From: Candidatus Thalassospirochaeta sargassi
GTDB lineage: Bacteria; Spirochaetota; Spirochaetia; UBA9216
Direction of reading: 5' to 3'
DNA length: 64,000 nucleotides
Assembly: GCA_028532855.1 (NCBI GenBank)
Contig: JAQQAL010000011.1
Coordinates: forward strand, 62,001-126,000
In this document: piece by piece, positions 34,690 to 42,397 of the stretch
Layout: every line of letters begins with the position of its first letter
Position numbering within the stretch: the stretch's first letter is position 1
Translations under genes and position numbers: made by a program
Notes under the pieces: generated by a model
Told to the model about the DNA's origin: nothing
The model's database searches: none
What the model saw: the letters and a program-made list of their open reading frames with translations, nothing else

Positions 34690-36055
34690 CATTCTTGTTA
34701 TTGATGATGAGCCCGGAATCAGATCAGTTCTTAGAGATATCTTCGAAGATGAATCATACAATGTATTTGACGCAGGTGACGGCATCAGAGGACTTGAAAT
34801 GCTTGAATCCGAAATTATTCATCTAGTTGTTCTGGATGTATGGCTCCCGAATATCGGAGGGATTGACGTACTGAAGAAGATCAAGGAGGATTATCCTGAA
34901 ATCGAGGTAATTATAATTTCGGGTCATGCGAATATCGATCTGGCCGTAAAGGCTGTCAAACTGGGAGCCTTCGATTTTCTTGAAAAACCCCTGTCGCTGG
35001 ATAAGATTCTGACTCTCGCACGAAATGCAACCGCGATGAATGCGCTTAAAACTGAAAACAAGAAGCTTAAATCATCAGTGATTTCCGAAGAAACAATGAT
35101 AGGTGAAAGCGAACCCATCAGGCTTATTAAACAGACGATCAACCAGAGCGCAGGCTCCGACGCTAAGATCCTCATAACCGGAGACAACGGCACAGGTAAA
35201 GAGCTTGTGGCTCGCGATATACACAGGAAATCACAGCGCAATACTAAACCCTTTATTGAAGTAAACTGTGCCGCTATACCGGACACCCTCATTGAGAGTG
35301 AGCTGTTCGGGCATGAAAAAGGTGCCTTTACGGGAGCCCTCTCACAGCGCCGGGGTAAATTCGAAAGTGCTGACGGCGGGACTCTGTTTCTGGATGAGGT
35401 AGCCGATATGTCGCTTTCAGCCCAGGCTAAAGTTCTCAGGGTAATTCAGGAGATGCGGTTTGAAAGAGTTGGCAGCGAGGAGACCCGTAAGGTTGATGTG
35501 CGCATCATTGCCGCAACAAACAAGGATATACATCAGGAAATTGCCGACGGTAATTTCAGAGAAGATCTTTACTTCCGCCTGAATGTTGTCCCCATTCACG
35601 TGCCGCCGCTGTCCGACAGACGGGGTGACATCCCGCTGCTGATAGAATACTTTATTCAGGAAATGCATAAAACTGAGAATATTACAGCATCCGAGTTCAG
35701 TCCGGAAGCCATTGACATGCTGATTGACTACAGCTGGCCGGGAAACGTCAGAGAACTGAAAAATTTCATAGAGCGTGTTACAATTATGTCGGAGGAAGAT
35801 GTTATCAGTGTTGAAACTGCATCAAAATTCCTTGGTTCCAGTGAAGAAAAACAGGAAAAAATAATCAATCCGCTTATCGAAAAATTCAGTGATATGAAGC
35901 TTTCAGAAGCAAGAGATGAATTTGAACGAATGCTTTTACTTCAAAAACTTGAAGAAAACGAGTATAATATTACAAGGGCGGCCCAGAGTCTGGGAATATA
36001 CCCGAGCAATCTGCATGGTAAGATCAAGAAATTCGATATTGAGATAAAAAAATGA
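34682..36055 (+). CDS. ntrX: NtrX-like sigma-54 response regulator
   Basis: 457 residues. The receiver has VIDDEPGIRSVL with phospho-Asp in VVLDVWLPNIGG. The AAA+ domain has Walker A TGDNGTGKE (slightly unusual, with Asn and Thr), the GAFTGA loop and LFLDEVADM. A Fis-type helix-turn-helix closes the protein (EENEYNITRAAQSLGIYPSNLHGKI), where YPSNLH-K is typical of NtrX. The start is TTG at 34682. It probably controls envelope, nitrogen or redox genes with NtrY; targets are not visible here. Confidence 0.92.
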   Translation: MANILVIDDEPGIRSVLRDIFEDESYNVFDAGDGIRGLEMLESEIIHLVVLDVWLPNIGGIDVLKKIKEDYPEIEVIIISGHANIDLAVKAVKLGAFDFLEKPLSLDKILTLARNATAMNALKTENKKLKSSVISEETMIGESEPIRLIKQTINQSAGSDAKILITGDNGTGKELVARDIHRKSQRNTKPFIEVNCAAIPDTLIESELFGHEKGAFTGALSQRRGKFESADGGTLFLDEVADMSLSAQAKVLRVIQEMRFERVGSEETRKVDVRIIAATNKDIHQEIADGNFREDLYFRLNVVPIHVPPLSDRRGDIPLLIEYFIQEMHKTENITASEFSPEAIDMLIDYSWPGNVRELKNFIERVTIMSEEDVISVETASKFLGSSEEKQEKIINPLIEKFSDMKLSEARDEFERMLLLQKLEENEYNITRAAQSLGIYPSNLHGKIKKFDIEIKK

Positions 36056-36660
36056 AGGAACTGACTAAGCGCCAGGAAGAAACATTAGATTATATCAGGA
36101 GCTATATCGAACAGCATAAATATCCCCCGACTATCAGGGAGATGGCTGCTTCATTCAGTATTTCGGTAAAAGGCGCATATGATCATATCAAGGCTCTGGA
36201 AAAAAAAGGCCGGATCAAATGCGACGGTAACCGCTCCCGAACAATAGAAATCCTCGACCAGAAAACACCTGCCGAACCGGAAACTCTTGAGGTCCCGATT
36301 CTGGGCAAGGTTGCCGCAGGTAAACCGCTTTTTGCTGAAGAAAATTTCGAAGGAACCATCAATATGCCGGTCGCAAGACTGGGAAAAGGCACCTTTTTCG
36401 CGCTTCATGTCGCAGGCGACAGCATGCAGGACATTGGAATACTCGACGGCGATACGGCTATCTTTAAACAGCGTAATACTGCAGATAACGGCGACATTGT
36501 CGTGGCAATGATAAATGAAGAGGCTTACACCCTCAAACGGTTTTACCGTGAAAAAAACAGGATTAAACTGAAAGCTGAGAACCCGGTCTATCCTCCCATA
36601 TACACACAGAATGTGAAGGTTCTCGGCAAATTAAAATGCATCGTAAGGGACTATGACTGA
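36052..36660 (+). CDS. lexA: LexA repressor
   Basis: 202 residues, normal for LexA. The N-terminal winged helix reads LTKRQEETLDYIRSYIEQHK, PPTIREMAASFSISVKGAYDH. The cleavage dipeptide Ala-Gly is in GKVAAGKPLF. The catalytic Ser is in VAGDSMQDIGI and the Lys in EAYTLKRFYR. It represses SOS genes until RecA-stimulated self-cleavage. It overlaps ntrX by 4 bases and holA by 8, so SOS control is embedded in this regulatory operon. No operator was identified here. Confidence 0.95.
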   Translation: MKELTKRQEETLDYIRSYIEQHKYPPTIREMAASFSISVKGAYDHIKALEKKGRIKCDGNRSRTIEILDQKTPAEPETLEVPILGKVAAGKPLFAEENFEGTINMPVARLGKGTFFALHVAGDSMQDIGILDGDTAIFKQRNTADNGDIVVAMINEEAYTLKRFYREKNRIKLKAENPVYPPIYTQNVKVLGKLKCIVRDYD

Positions 36661-37633
36661 TACAGCCTGGCTTCTCTCCGGCCCTGAAGCAGGGGAACGG
36701 ACAAACTTTCTTAAACAACTTAGAAACCGACTCACCGACAGCTTCGGCGAAGAACCGGAACAGCACCGATTCTACCCATTTGAAAGCACCGTATCCGAGA
36801 TTATCTCTCTTATAAAAAACGGTTCGCTTTTCTCCGCCTGGAAACTGATTATTATTGGCCAGGCCGATCTGCTTAAAAAGGCCGAGATTGAAGAAATCAA
36901 GGCCTATCTTTCAAATCCATCTGAAGATGCGGTTCTTATCTTTCTGTCAGATGAGACCTCGTTGAAGAACGGTCTCGGAAAAATTGTTCCGAAACAGAAC
37001 CAGAAGATTTTCTGGGAAATGTTCGAAAACCAGAAGAAAGGCTGGCTTTCCGGATTTTTCCGCAATCGGCGTATTGAGATTGAACCCGATGCAATAGAGC
37101 TTCTGTTGACCCTTGTAGAGAACAATACAGCCGACATGAAAAAAGAATGTGAGAAACTCGCAATATTCTTCGGTGAAGGGGCATCAATTTCCAAAGGAGA
37201 GATTGAAAATTTCTTCTATCACGGAAAGGAAGAAAACGTCTTTTCCCTCTTCAACCGCATTGCCGCGGCTGATTTTGGCGGCTCTGTTGAAATACTTCAA
37301 AAGATAATGCTCGGCAATGAAACAAATACCGTGCAGCTACTTGGCGGCCTGATGTGGCAGCTGCGCAACCTGCAGGGAATAGCTGTTGAACTGAATAAGG
37401 GCGAGTCGTTTCAATCCGCTTGTTATAAAAACAACATCAGGGGAAAGAAGGCACAGGCGGTGTATTCGGAGGCGTTAAAACATTACAGCGAAAAAAATCT
37501 GCGCGATATAATTGCCCTGACAGCCGAATATGATATCAAGCTGCGAACAGCCAGGCAGGAGCAGCGCGAGATGACCGCACAGCTCTACCTTTATTCTCTG
37601 ATTATTCAGAAAGGATCGGCGAGAATTCTATAA
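36653..37633 (+). CDS. holA: DNA polymerase III subunit delta
   Basis: A 326-residue HolA-type clamp-loader subunit. It begins LLSGPEAGERTNFLKQL in place of a full Walker motif, as delta subunits do. It continues with LIIIGQADLLKKAEIEEIKAYL, the ENNTADMKKECEKLAIF segment and a C-terminal LLGGLMWQLRNLQGIA domain. It opens the sliding clamp during replication. It overlaps lexA, and its 3' end overlaps the convergent EEP-like gene by 32 bases. Confidence 0.9.
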   Translation: MTDTAWLLSGPEAGERTNFLKQLRNRLTDSFGEEPEQHRFYPFESTVSEIISLIKNGSLFSAWKLIIIGQADLLKKAEIEEIKAYLSNPSEDAVLIFLSDETSLKNGLGKIVPKQNQKIFWEMFENQKKGWLSGFFRNRRIEIEPDAIELLLTLVENNTADMKKECEKLAIFFGEGASISKGEIENFFYHGKEENVFSLFNRIAAADFGGSVEILQKIMLGNETNTVQLLGGLMWQLRNLQGIAVELNKGESFQSACYKNNIRGKKAQAVYSEALKHYSEKNLRDIIALTAEYDIKLRTARQEQREMTAQLYLYSLIIQKGSARIL

Positions 37634-38657
37634 CAGCCTTTACTCCATAGCGTGCCGACGGAAATACACCGTAGACCGGCTCATCCAGTACAATTTCAGC
37701 TGAGACAGGCTTCATTCCGCGGCCCCGCATCAGGATATAATCGCTTCTGTATTGCCCGGAGAGAAGCGCCCGGGCCTTCTGCAGCCCTCCTTCGGGTATC
37801 TTTTTAAAACTGCTGTTTCCCGCCATGTCTACGGTGTATCCGGGGCCCCGTCCCGATCTGGCATAGATATCAATAAATCCAGCATCAGTCAACAGATCAA
37901 GTTCGGCGCTTCCGGGCAGCGCGTTCAGACTCCCCATCAGAACAACAGGTGTCTCGCCGGCAACACTGTTAATAAACGATAGGGTTTCCGCTGCCTGTTC
38001 GAGCCTTGCAGCCGCTCCTTCTACCGCATTCTCTGTAAAACCGGTATATTCTTCGCCGCTGATCTCACCGTTCGAATAGGCGCTCAGCAGCGTTAGAAGA
38101 CTCTCTTTATCTGCGAAGAGCGACTCAGTCCAGACCACGGAAAACACATAAAAGGATACATCACCGGTTGAGACCAGACATCCGGCGGCCTGCACCCCGT
38201 CGCGCGCGAAGAGGGTTACGGCAGAGCCGGCGCTAAGCCCCTTCATCTGCATTCGTCCGGCAGGCTCGACTGTCAATCCCTCTGCAGTAAGAACCGCATC
38301 GCCTTCTTTTAAATTGGCCGGCAGGCTCACTGGTCCAATGCGTACACCGCTGCGTGAAACCCAGGCGTAGGATTTCATCCCCAGCTCGCCGGATACAGCA
38401 CCTGCGGCCGGGCCGGCGGGGTTTAGACCGTTCAATACAATTACATCCGCGGACGTATCCGCAAGGGAGGAAGTCAGAATTTCACGCCTGAATTCTCTGT
38501 CCCCGTCGGATTCATACTCATCACAGGAGATAATGCCCGAATAATCCATACCGGACCATGCATTGACCGTTACAAAGCTAAGCTCTTCCGCTGCGGCTGA
38601 TTCAATAATAAACACCGCCAGAACCAGGGTTATTAATCTGCTGATATTTCTTTTCAT
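37602..38657 (-). CDS. Secreted EEP-fold protein with degenerate catalytic motifs
   Basis: 351 residues with a signal peptide (ISRLITLVLAVFIIESAAAE). The mature part resembles an endonuclease/exonuclease/phosphatase domain: LSFVTVNAWSGMDY, a DVIVLNGLNP strand, VVLMGSLNALPGSAELDLL and YRSDYILMRG. The usual catalytic residues look replaced: Glu after LQ is absent (LNG), GDFN reads GSLN, and the terminal SDHxP reads SARYGVKA. It may be a non-catalytic binding protein of the envelope. It lies downstream of the RNA candidate at 38753. Confidence 0.6.
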   Translation of the reverse strand: MKRNISRLITLVLAVFIIESAAAEELSFVTVNAWSGMDYSGIISCDEYESDGDREFRREILTSSLADTSADVIVLNGLNPAGPAAGAVSGELGMKSYAWVSRSGVRIGPVSLPANLKEGDAVLTAEGLTVEPAGRMQMKGLSAGSAVTLFARDGVQAAGCLVSTGDVSFYVFSVVWTESLFADKESLLTLLSAYSNGEISGEEYTGFTENAVEGAAARLEQAAETLSFINSVAGETPVVLMGSLNALPGSAELDLLTDAGFIDIYARSGRGPGYTVDMAGNSSFKKIPEGGLQKARALLSGQYRSDYILMRGRGMKPVSAEIVLDEPVYGVFPSARYGVKAVIEFSPILSE

Positions 38658-38752
38658 AATTCTACCTGCTGATATTATAATACGATAACAGAAAAGGAAA
38701 AGAAGTTTTCTGTGTAATATAGCGTTAGTTGCGGGATTTTGGTGATTAGGGC

Positions 38753-38783
38753 AAAAAAAAAAGCCGGACTGATTACCGGCTTT
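38753..38783 (-). terminator. Intrinsic terminator of the RNA candidate
   Basis: Minus-strand arms AAAGCCGG and CCGGCTTT (38776-38783 and 38760-38767) with an eight-base loop, followed by an unbroken T-run at 38753-38760. Confidence 0.9.
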
Positions 38784-38974
38784 AGAAAATTCAGTGACAC
38801 CCTAAGTGGCATCTGAATTCTCACTAATTTTAAGAGTTAAACAACTCTTCATTAAAATCAATGTCTGTTTGCCGGCTCAGCACCGGCGATCCTTTTCAGG
38901 TGGAGTCATCTTCTCCTCCTTAATTCAAGTTTAGAAGCCGTTGGCTCTCGGCCAAGGCTTGTCTTACCTCGTCT
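38753..38974 (-). ncRNA. Candidate structured RNA of about 220 nt with own promoter and terminator
   Basis: The uvrC/EEP gap (394 bases) has a complete transcription unit on the minus strand. The RNA would fold into successive hairpins: AAGCC-TTGGC/GCCAA-C-GGCTT near its 5' end, AGGAGGAG/CTCCACCT, GCCGG/CCGGC, AAGAGTT/AACTCTT and a long AATTCAG...CTGAATT stem, then the terminator. It contains a 10-codon frame (MTPPEKDRRC) behind AAGGAGGAGAAG, whose ribosome site is itself inside a hairpin. I did not recognise a known RNA family. Existence of the transcript is inference. Confidence 0.6.
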
Positions 38975-38980
38975 ATGTTA

Positions 38981-39009
38981 AAGTTAGTACAGTTTCACTC
39001 AGAAGTCAA
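38981..39009 (-). promoter_or_regulatory. Sigma-70 promoter of the RNA candidate
   Basis: On the minus strand TTGACT (39004-39009) and TAACTT (38981-38986) are separated by 17 bases. Start expected near 38974, inside the gap after uvrC. Confidence 0.7.
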
Positions 39010-39051
39010 ATTTTTTGTTAATATATTTGCGATATATTTACTAATATTTAT

Positions 39052-40842
39052 TCAGCTCTTTATTTTATGTATTTCTTCAAGCAGGGCTTTAATTGTTTCA
39101 GACCGGAGACCGGCAGTCTCTTTCAGCTTTTCTTCAGACTGTTTCCCGATTTCTTCCAGCGAACCGAAAGCCTGAATCAGTTTTCTGCTCTTTGAGGGAC
39201 CAATCCCCGGTATACCTTCAAGCACCGAAAACCGGCTGTCTTTCTGCCGCATTTTTTTATTGAAACCAGTCGCAAACCTGTGTGTTTCGTCACGAACATA
39301 CTGAAGCACCCTGAGAGCTGGATCCCCCTCAGGCAGATTGATGGGTTTATTTCTGCCGTTGAGATAAATCTCCTCATTACGTTTAGCGAGACCGGCAAGG
39401 GGAATATACTCAAGACCAAGGGCAGTCAGGACGCCACGGGCGGCACTCACCTGACCGGCACCCCCGTCTATGAGGATCAGATCGGGCATCGTCAAATTTT
39501 CATTCAGCAAACGGCTGTACCGCCTTGAGACAGCCTCCCTCACTGCTGCAAAATCGTCTATACGACCGTCGAGGGTCTTTAGATGGAAATGCCGATAATT
39601 ATTCCTGTCCGGAACGCCGTCCTTGAATGACACCAGAGATGCTGCAGGATATTTACCTGAAAGCTGGGCAATATCAAAACCCTCAATCCGTCTCGGAATC
39701 CTGGCAAGCCCAAGAACATCTTTTAATGCCTCAAGTCCTTCTTCATTCTTAACATGACGCTTTCGTTTTGTAATATCCTGCCAGGCATTCTCTTCCGCCA
39801 TTTTCAAAATCGAGAGGTTCTGCCCTTTTTCCGGAAAAATCAACTGCGGCTGTGCTTTTTTCTCTTTCCGGAAAAAATTTTTCAGAAGCTTGAGAGAGAT
39901 AAGCCTGGAAAAGTAGATCTCTCCCGGAACATCATCCAGCTCGGAATAATATTGAATTATAAACTGCTCAAGAGCTTCTTCGTCGGTAGAAACAAATTCA
40001 GTGCGATAAAGATCGCGGCCGATAAGTCTTCCTTCACGCATCTGAAATACCGCAAAGGTGTAGAGATTCTCAAAAGAGGAAAATGAGATATAATCCCTCT
40101 GCTGGTCATTAAAATCAATTATCTTCTGGTTGAATTCCTCAATAAGACCCTCAGCTGCCGCATATGCATCCCTGAATTCGGCCGCTCTTTCATATTCAAG
40201 GGCAGAAGAAGCCTCCGTCATACGGTCTTTCAGCCATTTCAGCAGGCTTTCATTATCTCCCGAAAGCAGGTCTTCAACCTGTTCAACAATTTTTCCGTAA
40301 TCTTCTACCGAAATCATACCCACACAGGGGGCTGTACAGCGCCCTATATGATAATAAAGACAGGGATTATCCCTTTTCTTAAGCGGCCCCCGGCATTTTC
40401 TAAGTTTAAAAATTTTATCAATAGTCTCAATATAAATACTCAAAAGGCCTGCAGAAGGAAATGGTCCGAAGTATTTTGAACCGTCGCGGATAATCCTCCG
40501 GGTCTTGAACACACGGGGATAATCTTCCTTTGTGATTCTTACAACCGGATAGCTTTTTCCGTCTTTCAATCTGATATTATATCTAGGAGTCCATTTCTTG
40601 ATTAAGATATTCTCAAGCAGCAGGGCTTCATACTCTGATTCAGTAATTATAGTTTCGATATCATCGATTTTTGATACAAGAACAGTAGTTTTCGGATCAC
40701 GATTCTTTAAAAAATACGAGCTGACTCTTTTTTTCAGGTTTACCGCTTTGCCGACATAAATAATCTTCCCGGTTTTATCCTTCATCAGATAAACACCGGA
40801 TGATTCAGGAAATTCCGACACTGCAGCTTTTAATCTTTCCAT
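39052..40842 (-). CDS. uvrC: Excinuclease ABC subunit C
   Basis: 596 residues, normal UvrC length. An N-terminal GIY-YIG nuclease (SGVYLMKDKTGKIIYVGKAVNLKKR) makes the 3' incision. A Cys-containing segment (CRGPLKKRDNPCLYYHIGRCTAPCVG) and a UVR motif (ASSALEYERAAEFRDAY) follow. The RNase H-like nuclease has FDIAQLSG and LILIDGGAGQ. C-terminal helix-hairpin-helix repeats end the protein (LEGIPGIGPSKSRKLIQAFG). It acts in nucleotide excision repair with UvrAB, and is probably LexA-linked in many bacteria. Confidence 0.97.
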   Translation of the reverse strand: MERLKAAVSEFPESSGVYLMKDKTGKIIYVGKAVNLKKRVSSYFLKNRDPKTTVLVSKIDDIETIITESEYEALLLENILIKKWTPRYNIRLKDGKSYPVVRITKEDYPRVFKTRRIIRDGSKYFGPFPSAGLLSIYIETIDKIFKLRKCRGPLKKRDNPCLYYHIGRCTAPCVGMISVEDYGKIVEQVEDLLSGDNESLLKWLKDRMTEASSALEYERAAEFRDAYAAAEGLIEEFNQKIIDFNDQQRDYISFSSFENLYTFAVFQMREGRLIGRDLYRTEFVSTDEEALEQFIIQYYSELDDVPGEIYFSRLISLKLLKNFFRKEKKAQPQLIFPEKGQNLSILKMAEENAWQDITKRKRHVKNEEGLEALKDVLGLARIPRRIEGFDIAQLSGKYPAASLVSFKDGVPDRNNYRHFHLKTLDGRIDDFAAVREAVSRRYSRLLNENLTMPDLILIDGGAGQVSAARGVLTALGLEYIPLAGLAKRNEEIYLNGRNKPINLPEGDPALRVLQYVRDETHRFATGFNKKMRQKDSRFSVLEGIPGIGPSKSRKLIQAFGSLEEIGKQSEEKLKETAGLRSETIKALLEEIHKIKS

Positions 40843-40909
40843 ACTTCGCTGTTTATAAGATAATGATTTAATGGTATTCGGTCTACAATCCGATTATTAA
40901 TAAGTAGCT

Positions 40910-42397
40910 ATGTACAATAAAAAGATAATTCTATTATTTATTCTGATATGCTCTTCCGCAACAACCCTCTTTTCAGAGGAGATTGTCCTGGGCGGTAATG
41001 AGGGTTGGGGTCTACTTTACAGTATGGAGACCGAAATCGGCGGCTTGCCGGGTCCTGCGCATCTGAGGCTGGCAGACAGTGAATACAGTGCCGATGCGGA
41101 CACGGAAATGCTCCTCCATTTTAACGACGGAATAACAGACGCAGCCGGAAAATACCGGATAAAGAAGAACACCGGTGTTGTTTTATCTAACAGTGTATCT
41201 GAAAAAGGCGGCGGTTCCGCTGTTTTCAACGGCGGAATAACATTTCTAGAAATGATTCCTGATGATTCCGCGGCTTTTGCCGCCGGAAGCGGGAGACTTG
41301 ATGATTTTTCAATTGAGTTCTGGCTTAACCCGGCCCGGCTTTCGGAGGGCGAGACAATCATTCAATGGAACGGCGCAGCCGTTGTCGGTGAAACAATTCA
41401 GCAGGAGATTCTCTGCGCGATTTCAAACCGGGACCTGTTCTGGGAACTGAAGAACATATTTCTTACCCCGGAGCTCGGCCCGTCAACCTTTATCCTGAAA
41501 TCGTCGCGTTCGCTGATTCCAAAACGCTGGCATCATCATATGATTCGCTATGACGATGAAACAGGCCTTCTCGAGTATCTAATAGACGGAATCCCTGAAG
41601 ATATAATACACACCAGCCGCAGCGGCGGCGAGGAGCAGGAACTGTATTCACCATACGTAGGTGCTGCTAAAGCTGCCAGTTTCATTATAGGCCGCGGCTT
41701 CACCGGCTACATTGACGAATTACGAATATCAGCAGCCTTTGAGCAGCCGGAACTGAATAAATACAGTATGAACAGCGGAACTGCAATCACGGAGATAATT
41801 GATCTGGGCAATTATGACTCCAGGTTCCTGAGGCTGAATACTGAAAGCCGGACGGAGGGAAAGACCCAGATATACTATTATTACAGAATATCGAATAGAT
41901 ACTTTCAGCCGGATGCCGAGTTTCCAGGCTGGAACCAGTTTAATGCAGAGGAAACGCTTCCTCCCGGTACAACAGGACGCTATCTTCAGATAATGTGTGA
42001 ACTTTTTCCGGACGGCACCGGGGTTAACAGTCCCCAGCTTGCTGCGCTCGGTATTGAATTCACCCGCAACCTGCCTCCGGTTCCGCCGGCATACATATCG
42101 GGTAAAGCCGGCAGCGGCAGTGTAGTCCTCAACTGGCAGCCCGTTACCGATGCTGATATAGGGGGGTATAAACTCTATTACGGAGAAAAGCCCGGTATGT
42201 ATTTCGGGGCAGATGCTGCGGCAGGATCGTCGCCGATAGATGTCGGAAATATAAACTCATTTACAATAAACGGGCTTGTTAATGGAAAACTTTATTATTT
42301 TGCTGTAACCTCTTATGATAATGCTGAGATACCCCATGAGAGTACATTCTCACGGGAAATCAGTATACGACCCTCAGCAATTATCAGGAACGAATAA
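40910..42397 (+). CDS. Secreted LamG-like and fibronectin type III protein
   Basis: 495 residues. The signal peptide (KKIILLFILICSSATTLFSE) is followed by a concanavalin/LamG-like jellyroll (about 60-290: LLHFNDGITDAAGKY, FSIEFWLNPARLSEGETIIQW, WHHHMIRYDDETGLLEYLIDG). A beta-rich middle comes next, then a fibronectin type III domain (about 395-490: PPVPPAYISGKAGSGSVVLN and GLVNGKLYYFAVTSYD). It probably sits on the periplasmic or outer surface. It abuts the TPR gene (stop/start overlap of one base), suggesting a shared function. No enzyme activity is apparent. Confidence 0.75.
   Translation: MYNKKIILLFILICSSATTLFSEEIVLGGNEGWGLLYSMETEIGGLPGPAHLRLADSEYSADADTEMLLHFNDGITDAAGKYRIKKNTGVVLSNSVSEKGGGSAVFNGGITFLEMIPDDSAAFAAGSGRLDDFSIEFWLNPARLSEGETIIQWNGAAVVGETIQQEILCAISNRDLFWELKNIFLTPELGPSTFILKSSRSLIPKRWHHHMIRYDDETGLLEYLIDGIPEDIIHTSRSGGEEQELYSPYVGAAKAASFIIGRGFTGYIDELRISAAFEQPELNKYSMNSGTAITEIIDLGNYDSRFLRLNTESRTEGKTQIYYYYRISNRYFQPDAEFPGWNQFNAEETLPPGTTGRYLQIMCELFPDGTGVNSPQLAALGIEFTRNLPPVPPAYISGKAGSGSVVLNWQPVTDADIGGYKLYYGEKPGMYFGADAAAGSSPIDVGNINSFTINGLVNGKLYYFAVTSYDNAEIPHESTFSREISIRPSAIIRNE

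Noticed and set aside
38753-38974. 6S RNA, tmRNA, SRP RNA or RNase P RNA
   Set aside because: None of their conserved motifs was found, and the fold is a series of separate hairpins rather than one long rod.
38753-38974. Attenuator leader peptide controlling the EEP-like gene
   Set aside because: The 10-codon frame has no run of one amino acid, and about 95 bases with no alternative terminator separate the T-run from the gene. A free RNA fits better.
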